In this document: positions 7,134 through 13,947 of the stretch, piece after piece
Position numbering within the stretch: position 1 is the stretch's first letter
Layout of the letters: each line of letters opens with the position of its first letter
Assembly: GCA_034439915.1 (NCBI GenBank)
Contig: JAWXBI010000025.1
Span: 1-21,942, forward strand
Origin: JADJLQ01 sp034439915
GTDB lineage: Bacteria > Bacteroidota > Bacteroidia > Chitinophagales > Saprospiraceae
Direction: 5' to 3'
DNA: 21,942 nucleotides
The notes under the pieces: model-generated
The model's input: only the letters and a program-made list of their open reading frames with translations
The model's database searches: none
What the model was told of the DNA's origin: nothing
Made by a program: the position numbers and the translations under genes

Positions 7134-7190
7134 CCGGCTTCAGCAAACAGATTAAATAGTTGGGTGCTGAAGCCGGCCCTTTATTATTAA
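7134..7190 (+). terminator. recA terminator
   Basis: CCGGCTTCAGCA (7134-7145) pairs perfectly with TGCTGAAGCCGG (7165-7176), a 12-bp GC-rich stem followed by CCCTTTATTATT. Confidence 0.8.
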
Positions 7191-7238
7191 CCCTTGTATA
7201 AAAGTCTATTGGGAATTGAGCATATTTGCACTTACGCG

Positions 7239-7475
7239 ATGAATAAAATAAAACAAATATTTGGCATAGTTTGGATGATTTTAGCCGTCCTGCTTGTCGT
7301 TTTTATGATTTACCAGGCTTATGCCAAAGTCAGTATCGCCCCCGAAGGATTTGCACGAACCAATACCTTATTGCAGTGGGTTATTATCCTGCTGATATTT
7401 ATCCCGATTTGCGGAGGGTTGTTTATTTTCGGTAAATACGCGTTTCGAAAGGAGTTTGATAACCTGGATGTTTGA
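7239..7475 (+). CDS. Small two-span membrane protein, DUF6814-like
   Basis: The 78-residue protein M-N-K-I-K-Q-I-F-G-I-V-W-M-I.. has two transmembrane segments (about residues 8-27 and 46-67) separated by a short polar loop with RTNTLLQW, then a charged end FRKEFDNLDV. The pattern (short Lys-rich start, G-.-V-W-M segment, T-N-T-L-L-Q-W-.-I-I-L-.-I-F-I-P-I-..G, G-.-.-A-.-.-.-E-.-D) fits the small Bacteroidota membrane family I associate with DUF6814. No function is known. I chose the ATG at 7239 because the possible upstream start at 7194 would place a CATATTTG promoter-like box (near 7221-7228) inside the gene. Confidence 0.7.
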   Translation: MNKIKQIFGIVWMILAVLLVVFMIYQAYAKVSIAPEGFARTNTLLQWVIILLIFIPICGGLFIFGKYAFRKEFDNLDV

Positions 7476-7608
7476 TCCGGGCAATCAGTCCTTTGAACAA
7501 CTGTTCAATCCAGGATTCTGTGAAATAGCGTTCTCGTTTACCTGCTTTATACTGATAACTCCTTTTTAATAATCCGATCCCGGGGATCTCGTTGATGTCC
7601 TGGTATCA
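7471..7608 (-). pseudogene. Possible decayed C-terminal coding fragment, unidentified
   Basis: Between the small membrane protein gene and the TPR gene, the minus strand from 7605 reads YQDINEIPGIGLLKRSYQYK followed by a segment with GKRERYFTESWIEQLFKGLI, which looks like genuine protein rather than noise. It is bounded upstream by an in-frame TGA (7606-7608), possibly a former Trp, and has no start codon. I could not assign it to a family. Confidence 0.3.
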
Positions 7609-7627
7609 AAACCGGGAGAGCGCGAAG

Positions 7628-9442
7628 TTATTGAATCTTATCGCCTCTCAACACCCTGAATCGTTTCCTGGCTTCCACCGCAAAAGTACTGTTGGAAAAG
7701 TCAATAAATATTTTCTCATACAGATCTTTGGCTTTGTCCTTTTCCTTTAACTGAAAATCATAAATCTCAGCCAATTCAAACATGGAATTATCACAGCGGA
7801 TCCCATCCTGGTAATCTTCCATGATGGTTTCATAAATAGGTATTGCCTTGTCCCATTGTTTCAGTTGACGGTAGATTTTCGCTTTCTGGTACAATACATC
7901 ATCGTGAATATCATGTTCCGGGAAAACCATTACTATAGAATCCAATTTTGCCAGGGCTTCTGGGTATTTATTTTGAAATGCCAGCAACTCGGCCTGGGCA
8001 AACCCCTGCAGGGCCTCTGCGACACTGTCCCCTTTCATATTATCCAGGATAAAAACGGATAGATCGATGGCGTCATTGCTGATGTACCTGGAGGTGGCTG
8101 CTTTAAGAATATCAAATTGTTTTTGAGCCCAGGTAAAGTCTCCGTTAAAATAAGACAGCCGGGCATTCCTGAACCGGGCTTCTTCTCCCAGTTGATCTTC
8201 TTTAAAGGCCTTATCCACCTGGGAATACAATAAGGTGGATTCCCAGATTTCACCCTGGATGAGGTAATAATCTCCCAGGTTGAGTTTGGCTTGAGCCAGG
8301 GTTGGCCGCTGAATGTTGGGAATATTGATCAGTTCATCCAGTATGCGGATTGCTTTTGGAATATTGTTGAGGTGAAGCGCCACGAGTTCAGCATATTCAA
8401 TAATGAGGGCTGCACTGTTTCTGTTTTTACCAAATTCATTGATAAAGGTTTCATAGTCCTGTTGTACTTCAAGTAATTCGGCCTGGGTAGTCAGGCTGGC
8501 TGACAATTTAATTTTGTTTCGTTTACAGGCCAGTGCTTCTTTTTTCGCTTCTATATAAAATGAATTTTGAGGTCCCTTTTCCTTTGTGATGTATTCAAAC
8601 GCACGGATGGCGGATTCCCATTCCTGCGCCGATTTGGCTATCTGGCCAATCTGAAAAATCCTCGAACCGTTTTCATCGAGCATCTTATCCAGTGCACGTG
8701 CCTGTCGCAGGGCGCCACTGTAATCTTTAACCTGCAACATCGACCATTGCAACATTTCCGGATAATGGACCGCATTGGGATTTTTTTGTACTGCAGCATA
8801 AAGTTGTTTTTGCAACTCCAGGTAGTCGGTAGGTTGAAAGGTTCTTAAAAATATCGATTGAATCGGTATTGCACGCTGGGGATCTGCGTCCAGGCTAATG
8901 ATATAGTATTGGATCATTTTTGGATTGTCCCCTTTCCGGCGGTACATATCCGCCAATAAATAAGGAAACATATTTTGATCATTAAAGACCTTCATCCCTT
9001 TCTCGTAGGTTTCTATCGCCAGGTCATATTTGGACATATTGATAAAACTGCCGGCCAGGGAAGTGATGCGCCCGCGGTCATGCGCTACTTTTTCTATTGA
9101 CTTTTTATATTGTTCAACAGCAAGGTCCGGACTGCCTTTTTTCTCCAGCAGGTTTCCATACACCACATAGTTGCTAGCATCTTCCGGATATGACTTTAAT
9201 TGTTTTTTTACCAATACCTCGGCTTCCTGGATTTTATCCTGGTAAATCAGGCTTTCCGTTAACCGGTTAAAAAAATAATTATTGCTTTTATTTTGTTCTA
9301 AAAGTTTTTCAAATAATACCCCTGCTTTTTCATATTCACCATCCTGATAATATTGTTCAGCCAATCGGGAATCCTGTGCTATTATGAAAAAAGGTGAAAA
9401 GCAAATAATGTAAATTAATAATCTGGGCATTTTAGTCATCAT
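7628..9442 (-). CDS. Exported TPR-repeat protein
   Basis: The 604-residue protein begins M-M-T-K-M-P-R-L-L-I-Y-I-I-C-F-S-P-F-F-I-I-A-Q, a signal peptide with cleavage likely after I-I-A. The rest is tetratricopeptide repeats: LAEQYYQDGEYEKAGVLFEK near the start, DLAVEQYKKSIEK, YDLAIETYEKGMKVF, further degenerate repeats through the middle, and QWDKAIPIYETIMEDY and KAKDLYEKIFIDFSNSTFAVEAR at the end. It is probably a periplasmic scaffold; no enzymatic domain is visible. The ATG at 9472 was rejected because an exact -7 box on the minus strand (9482-9475) ends only 2 nt before it, placing the transcript start at or after that codon. ATGs at 9442, 9439 and 9430 all keep the signal peptide. Confidence 0.85.
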   Translation of the reverse strand: MMTKMPRLLIYIICFSPFFIIAQDSRLAEQYYQDGEYEKAGVLFEKLLEQNKSNNYFFNRLTESLIYQDKIQEAEVLVKKQLKSYPEDASNYVVYGNLLEKKGSPDLAVEQYKKSIEKVAHDRGRITSLAGSFINMSKYDLAIETYEKGMKVFNDQNMFPYLLADMYRRKGDNPKMIQYYIISLDADPQRAIPIQSIFLRTFQPTDYLELQKQLYAAVQKNPNAVHYPEMLQWSMLQVKDYSGALRQARALDKMLDENGSRIFQIGQIAKSAQEWESAIRAFEYITKEKGPQNSFYIEAKKEALACKRNKIKLSASLTTQAELLEVQQDYETFINEFGKNRNSAALIIEYAELVALHLNNIPKAIRILDELINIPNIQRPTLAQAKLNLGDYYLIQGEIWESTLLYSQVDKAFKEDQLGEEARFRNARLSYFNGDFTWAQKQFDILKAATSRYISNDAIDLSVFILDNMKGDSVAEALQGFAQAELLAFQNKYPEALAKLDSIVMVFPEHDIHDDVLYQKAKIYRQLKQWDKAIPIYETIMEDYQDGIRCDNSMFELAEIYDFQLKEKDKAKDLYEKIFIDFSNSTFAVEARKRFRVLRGDKIQ

Positions 9443-9474
9443 AGAATAAAACGAGGGTTGGAAAATGGACATCC

Positions 9475-9482
9475 CAAAGATA
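9475..9482 (-). promoter_or_regulatory. -7 promoter box TATCTTTG for the TPR gene
   Basis: The minus strand reads TATCTTTG, an exact TAnnTTTG match, 32 nt before the chosen start at 9442. It decides against the ATG at 9472. Confidence 0.55.
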
Positions 9483-9585
9483 TAGGATTAATACTAGTCT
9501 CCTTTGGGCTTCTCCGGCCCTGTCCGTTAAAAATTCTTAAAAAAAGAAATATATAAGTATTTAGTTGATGCTGCGGTTGATCACC

Positions 9586-10050
9586 TCATCGTTTCCATTG
9601 AATGGAGTTGATGTCGCGGATCGCACGCAGGATGTCCCTTCTGCTGATCTGACCGACCAGTTTACCTTTCCGGTCTAAAACGATCAACCGTTTGTATTTG
9701 GTTTCTAAAAAAATATTGGCCGCTTCCCCTATGCTGATATCTTCCTGCACCGTCATCATTACATCATCCATAAATTGGCTGACCGTTTGTTGGGATACCG
9801 GTGAGTTGTAATATTCAGAAGCAACTAAAAGTTTGAGACAGGTTTTGTCATCAATAATCCCGACTACTTCCCGGTGTGCATTCAGCACCGGGGCACCGGT
9901 AATCCGCTTTTCCAGCAAGATATTGACTACTTCCATAATGTTGGAATCCGGGGCAAAGGTGATCAGATTGGTCGCCATGTATTTGCTGATCGGATCTTTT
10001 TCCTCTCCGGTACGGTCAGGTGGGCTGGGATTTTGCTTAAAGTTTTTCAT
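9586..10050 (-). CDS. CBS-domain pair protein
   Basis: This 154-residue protein consists of two CBS domains (a Bateman module) after a 20-residue polar tail. CBS1 spans about residues 24-75 (..MATNLITFAPDSNIMEVVNI, then VLNAHREVVGIIDDKTCLK) and CBS2 about 90-148 (FMDDVMMTVQEDISIGEAAN, KRLIVLDRKGKLVGQISRRDIL). The R-R-D-I-L and D-D-K-T-C-L ends of the domains are the usual adenosine-nucleotide-binding positions. Stand-alone CBS pairs usually sense AMP, ATP or SAM and act on a partner; none is indicated here. It is cytosolic, with no membrane segment. It follows the GNAT gene on the same strand after 112 nt and precedes the TPR gene. Confidence 0.88.
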   Translation of the reverse strand: MKNFKQNPSPPDRTGEEKDPISKYMATNLITFAPDSNIMEVVNILLEKRITGAPVLNAHREVVGIIDDKTCLKLLVASEYYNSPVSQQTVSQFMDDVMMTVQEDISIGEAANIFLETKYKRLIVLDRKGKLVGQISRRDILRAIRDINSIQWKR

Positions 10051-10162
10051 TTTGCTTCAAGTTATAGAATTTGGTATAATATTTCAACAACAGTAATATA
10101 CACTACAAGATACACTATAATCAATACAAATCGCGGTCAATTAGCCTCTCTGAGTCAAATTG

Positions 10163-10639
10163 TTAATTGAGGGATATATGTATATGATCCTCGGGAATAC
10201 CTATTTTTTTTAAAAGTGCAATGGACGCTTGATTCTCCGGATGAACCAGGCCCAGTACTTTATTTAATTTTAATTCCTTATGGGCGTACTCTAAAACGGC
10301 ACGGGCGGCTTCCAAGGTATATCCCTGACGATAATGTGCAGGTAAAATAGAAAATCCAATGTCCGGGGGTGACGCTTCTGACCTTTTTACCAACCCGCAT
10401 ATTCCGATTAATTCTCCTGATGATTTTAAAAGCATCCCATAGAGTCCATACCCATTCACTGCATAACTCCGGATTAATTTTTCCTGGATATAATCCTCTG
10501 CCTTTTGAAGATCAGCTATTTGACGGTCGCCAATAAACCGGATAAAATCAGGGGTATTGTACAACACCAAAATAAACGGACCATCCGTAATTTCTACCTC
10601 TCTCAGGATAAGCCGCTCCGTCTTCAATCGGATATTCAA
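10163..10639 (-). CDS. RimJ/RimL-type GNAT acetyltransferase
   Basis: The product is a GNAT N-acetyltransferase of 158 residues: LKTERLILREVEITDGPFI at the N-terminus, GLYGMLLKSSGELIGICGLV for the central strands, PDIGFSILPAHYRQGYTLEA for the acetyl-CoA loop and NKVLGLVHPENQASIALLKK for the last helix. This is the RimJ/RimL-like branch; substrate unknown. The only start that keeps the first strand is TTG at 10639, as no ATG lies between it and an in-frame stop upstream. A TATTTTTG box overlaps just upstream, so a leaderless transcript is possible. The C-terminus (..IGIPEDHIHISLN) is about 10-15 residues shorter than usual, perhaps missing the final strand. It lies 40 nt after the esterase gene on the same strand and may share its transcript. 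Confidence 0.8.
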   Translation of the reverse strand: MNIRLKTERLILREVEITDGPFILVLYNTPDFIRFIGDRQIADLQKAEDYIQEKLIRSYAVNGYGLYGMLLKSSGELIGICGLVKRSEASPPDIGFSILPAHYRQGYTLEAARAVLEYAHKELKLNKVLGLVHPENQASIALLKKIGIPEDHIHISLN

Positions 10640-10679
10640 ATCAAAAATATTAGTTCAATCTGGTAATAAATAACTTCCA

Positions 10680-11987
10680 TCATTTGATGGACTTCGTCAG
10701 TTGGGTGTGTAACCAGTTATTGACTTTTTCAGTTTGCTCCGGATAGGTCCAGTGGCCTGTTTCCTGGTATAACCAAAGTTCTTTTGGGCCGGGGATTACA
10801 TTATAAGCCGGATGCATGGAAGTCGGTGGACAGGTTTCATCATTATATCCCCAGGTATAAACCCCGGGAACCTTAATTTGGCGGGCAAAATTGACCACGT
10901 CATAATAGGAAGCAGTATTGATTTTGTTTTCGGTATGATTTCCAAGATTGTTTTTATCAAATAGATGCGGCCAACCTCCTGCTCGGTTTTGTAAATACCC
11001 CGCCATATCGGATAAGGCAGGATAATAAGCTCCTAAAAACTTTACCCTGGGATCTAATCCTGCAGTGACTATGGACAAGGCCCCGCCCTGGCTGCCACCG
11101 GTAACCGCCAGGTTTTGGCCGTCAAACTGTGGTAAACTGAAGATAAAATCATTTGCGCGCACACATCCCAGGTATACCCTTTTAAAATAATAACGGTCTT
11201 TATCGTCCAGGTTGTAAGCCCAGTAACCTGCCAAAGCGCCCGAACCCAAATTGAGATACACCGAAGGTTCCATATTGACCGGAATCCCGTGTATTCCAAT
11301 TTCCAGGGTGATCATGCCTCGTTCAGCCATTGCAATTTCCCCTCCATAAGGCCTTACACCTGCTCCGGGTACCCTCAACAAAGCAGGATATTTCCCTTCT
11401 TTTTTAGGTATACAAAGAATTCCATACAACCTTACCGGGCTTCCGTCCCTGTAATTTTGAATATTGACCTGGTAGACATTGGTTTTTTCAGTACATCGTT
11501 CAGGCAATAAGGTCATACGCGCATCTAATGGCAATTTCGAAAGTTCTTCTTTAGCAGTTTTCCAGAAATCTAAAAAATCTGCCGGATATTTTACAGCCGC
11601 TTGGAGTTCATTTGGGTTAAATCCGGCTGTGGCCAGACCACGATACACTTTTCCTTCTTTGCGGGTGGTGACTATACATCTTGAAAATCCGGCTGTTGAC
11701 AAGGTACCTCCATCAATACGGGTTGTACCATTTACCAACAGCAGGGAATCTTTTTTGACCGGAGGCATTTTTTCCGGTCCGATTTCATAATAGATCATGG
11801 TGTTGGGAACCAATACTTCGTTTTGAGTAACGCTGACAGTATAAAAAACTTTTTCTCCGGGTTTATAGGTCCAATCTGCGTGATCCGGGGACACATGCAA
11901 CTTGATCAATCGTTCCACCGGCTGCCCCGAGATAACGAAAGACATCAATGAACTAAAAATAAATACCAACCATTTTACTTTTTTCAT
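10680..11987 (-). CDS. Secreted acetylxylan/cephalosporin-C-type esterase (CE7)
   Basis: The 435-residue protein has a signal peptide (MKKVKWLVFIFSSLMSFVISG) and is an alpha/beta hydrolase of the acetyl xylan esterase family CE7 (AXE1). An N-terminal 100-residue domain comes before the catalytic one. The nucleophile is Ser299 in GGSQGG, Asp383 lies in GYNDETCPPTS and His412 in ETGHWTYP, in the expected order. R-V-P-G-A-G near residue 207 forms the oxyanion strand. CE7 enzymes remove acetyl groups from xylo-oligosaccharides and similar molecules. The ATG at 11987 was chosen over 12017 because the extra ten residues (MCILTKKTGS) spoil the signal peptide. It is divergent from dnaB and probably leads a unit with the GNAT gene. 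Confidence 0.9.
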   Translation of the reverse strand: MKKVKWLVFIFSSLMSFVISGQPVERLIKLHVSPDHADWTYKPGEKVFYTVSVTQNEVLVPNTMIYYEIGPEKMPPVKKDSLLLVNGTTRIDGGTLSTAGFSRCIVTTRKEGKVYRGLATAGFNPNELQAAVKYPADFLDFWKTAKEELSKLPLDARMTLLPERCTEKTNVYQVNIQNYRDGSPVRLYGILCIPKKEGKYPALLRVPGAGVRPYGGEIAMAERGMITLEIGIHGIPVNMEPSVYLNLGSGALAGYWAYNLDDKDRYYFKRVYLGCVRANDFIFSLPQFDGQNLAVTGGSQGGALSIVTAGLDPRVKFLGAYYPALSDMAGYLQNRAGGWPHLFDKNNLGNHTENKINTASYYDVVNFARQIKVPGVYTWGYNDETCPPTSMHPAYNVIPGPKELWLYQETGHWTYPEQTEKVNNWLHTQLTKSIK

Positions 11988-12017
11988 ACTCCCTGTTTTT
12001 TTTGTTAAGATACACAA

Positions 12018-12301
12018 TCCGCTTATAATCCCGTTTGTCGGGAAAATTTCAATCGGACAATTTATTTATTAACAATTTTTCAATTCTTTTATTCATTTTA
12101 TCGATCATTTAAAAATCTACTTCAGCCGGGATATTTATTAATCCACAGGTTTTCAACAGGTTTTCCACAGGTTTTCCACAGGATAGAACATGGTCAACTA
12201 TGATACAGTTTTTAAAATGAAACCGACCTGATTACATTTGATCCGGCTTTCATGTTAATTCGTATATATATGTTTTTTAAGATTATGTTTGTTATTAAAT
12301 A
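12018..12301. promoter_or_regulatory. Divergent esterase/dnaB regulatory region
   Basis: Holds the four DnaA-box-like repeats, an A/T-rich flank and, for dnaB, an exact -7 box TACATTTG at 12233-12240, 62 nt before the dnaB ATG. The boxes end about 50 nt upstream of that promoter, so DnaA bound there could regulate dnaB; a role in origin function is the alternative. Confidence 0.55.
12139..12182 (+). repeat. Four DnaA-box-like 11-bp direct repeats
   Basis: The 11-nt unit CCACAGGTTTT is repeated without gaps (12143-12153, 12154-12164 with one change, 12165-12175, and partial 12176-12182). In this register TTTTCCACA occurs at 12161-12169 and 12172-12180, both matching the DnaA-box consensus TTWTNCACA. 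TTTTCAACA (12150-12158) and TAATCCACA (12139-12147) each differ by one base. All face the same way and are spaced one helical turn apart, with an A/T-rich stretch on the left (12060-12140). Confidence 0.65.
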
Positions 12302-13834
12302 ATGGAAAATCCCAACCCGATAGTCGATATTAACTCAGCCCTGGGCCGAAGGACTACACGAAAAGTAGAGGATGAATCCAATATCATGACTTATGGCAAA
12401 ATCCAACCCCAGGCCATCCCTCTTGAAGAGGCCATTTTGGGAGCGATCATGATTGACAAGGATGCTTTGCCGGTAGTCATCAATGTGCTTAAACCCGAAA
12501 GTTTTTACAAACCACAGAATCAAACCATCTATACCGCGATGCTGGCTTTGTTTGAAAAGACCCAGCCTATCGATTTATTGACAGTACATGAGGCTCTCAA
12601 AAAGGCAGGACAATTGGATGACTCTGGAGGAGTACATTATCTGGTGGACCTGTCAAACAAGGTGGGGTCGGCTGCCAATATTGAATATCATGCCCGCATT
12701 GTGGCTCAAAAGCATATCCAGCGCGAACTGATCCGCATCGCTACCAGTACCATCAGCGGGGCTTTTGATGAAACCATGGATGTATTTGATTTGCTGGATG
12801 AAACCGAACGCAACCTCTACGACGTGACCCAGGGAAACCTTAACAGAGGTTACGAATCCTTAGGTGCACTGGCAGCCAAAGCTCAAAAAACCCTGGAGCA
12901 AATATCTCAGCGGGAAGAAGGTCTGACAGGGGTGCCCTCCGGGTTTACCGCCCTGGACAGGGTCACTTCCGGATGGCAAAATTCCGATCTGATCATAGTA
13001 GCTGCCCGCCCCGGTATGGGAAAAACCAGCTTTACTATAGCCCTGGCGCGCAATGCGTCTTTTGATCATAAATTACCCATTGCAATCTTCTCTTTGGAAA
13101 TGGCCAGTCAACAACTGGTAACCCGATTACTTTCTCTGGAAGCAGAAATCGAAAGTGGTAAAATGCGAAATGGCCGTTTGTCTGACGAAGAATGGACCAA
13201 ACTTCATCGCGTCATCGAACGAATGGCCGAAGTACCTATATATATCGATGACACACCGGGTATCAATATATTTGAACTCCGGGCCAAATGCCGTCGTCTC
13301 AAAATGCACCATGACATCAAGATGGTGATTATCGATTACCTCCAACTGATGAGTGGGCGCAGCGACAATAAATCAGGCACCCGGGAGCAGGAAATTTCAT
13401 CGATCTCCAGGGCTCTTAAAGGACTGGCAAAGGAATTAAATATTCCGGTCATTGCGATCTCCCAATTAAGCCGGGCGGTGGAAACGAGGGGCGGTGCCAA
13501 GCGTCCTATGTTGTCCGACTTGCGTGAATCGGGGGCTATAGAACAGGATGCGGATATCGTCACTTTTATCTATCGACCGGATTATTATGAAATGGAAGGG
13601 GTGGATGATTCATTACCCAAAGGAGTGGTAGAAATCATTATCGCCAAACACCGAAATGGTCCATTAGAAACGGTTCAGCTAAAATTTATTGATCGTTTTG
13701 CCAAATTCACGGAATTGGATGACTTCGATTTTACCCGATTACGTGGAGAACTTCCACCAACAGCACAGGCCCCATTCAGTGGTCTGATAACCCGCCAGAG
13801 CCGGATGAACCAGGATGAGGACATCCCATTCTGA
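12302..13834 (+). CDS. dnaB: Replicative DNA helicase DnaB
   Basis: This 510-residue protein is a complete DnaB, the hexameric 5'-3' helicase of the replication fork. The N-terminal helical domain covers about residues 37-135 (PQAIPLEEAILGAIMIDKDA), then a linker and the RecA-like motor: SGFTALDRVTSGWQ, Walker A AARPGMGKTS (234-243), FSLEMASQQLV, Walker B MVIIDYLQLMSG (341-352), AISQLSRAVE, SDLRESGAIEQDADIV and the arginine finger in AKHRNGPL. The first 35 residues are a polar extension. The very C-terminus, after a Pro/Gln-rich linker, is M-N-Q-D-E-D-I-P-F, closely resembling the acidic tip of SSB. The ATG follows an A/T-rich leader. It is followed by the two-component genes on the same strand after a weak hairpin. 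Confidence 0.97.
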   Translation: MENPNPIVDINSALGRRTTRKVEDESNIMTYGKIQPQAIPLEEAILGAIMIDKDALPVVINVLKPESFYKPQNQTIYTAMLALFEKTQPIDLLTVHEALKKAGQLDDSGGVHYLVDLSNKVGSAANIEYHARIVAQKHIQRELIRIATSTISGAFDETMDVFDLLDETERNLYDVTQGNLNRGYESLGALAAKAQKTLEQISQREEGLTGVPSGFTALDRVTSGWQNSDLIIVAARPGMGKTSFTIALARNASFDHKLPIAIFSLEMASQQLVTRLLSLEAEIESGKMRNGRLSDEEWTKLHRVIERMAEVPIYIDDTPGINIFELRAKCRRLKMHHDIKMVIIDYLQLMSGRSDNKSGTREQEISSISRALKGLAKELNIPVIAISQLSRAVETRGGAKRPMLSDLRESGAIEQDADIVTFIYRPDYYEMEGVDDSLPKGVVEIIIAKHRNGPLETVQLKFIDRFAKFTELDDFDFTRLRGELPPTAQAPFSGLITRQSRMNQDEDIPF

Positions 13835-13918
13835 TCCATCAACTCGATATTAAAATTCACCTGTTTGGGTGAGTAAATTCCTGGTGATTGATCCCACCTT
13901 TGAGAAAATTACCGAAAC

Positions 13919-13947
13919 TGAAATTTATAGGGATGAAATTTATAGGG
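13919..13947 (+). repeat. 15-bp tandem duplication at the kinase start codon
   Basis: TGAAATTTATAGGG occurs at 13919-13932 and again at 13934-13947, one base apart, and the ATG at 13933 lies at the joint. It gives the repeat KFIG-M-KFIG if read from further upstream. Confidence 0.7.

Noticed and set aside
12143..12182. CRISPR array or iteron-type plasmid origin
   Set aside because: The repeats are 11 nt without spacers, so not CRISPR, and there is no plasmid replication protein gene; the DnaA-box reading explains them better.
13856..13872. dnaB terminator (TCACC / GGTGA hairpin)
   Set aside because: The 5-bp stem has no T tract, so transcription may well continue into the two-component genes.
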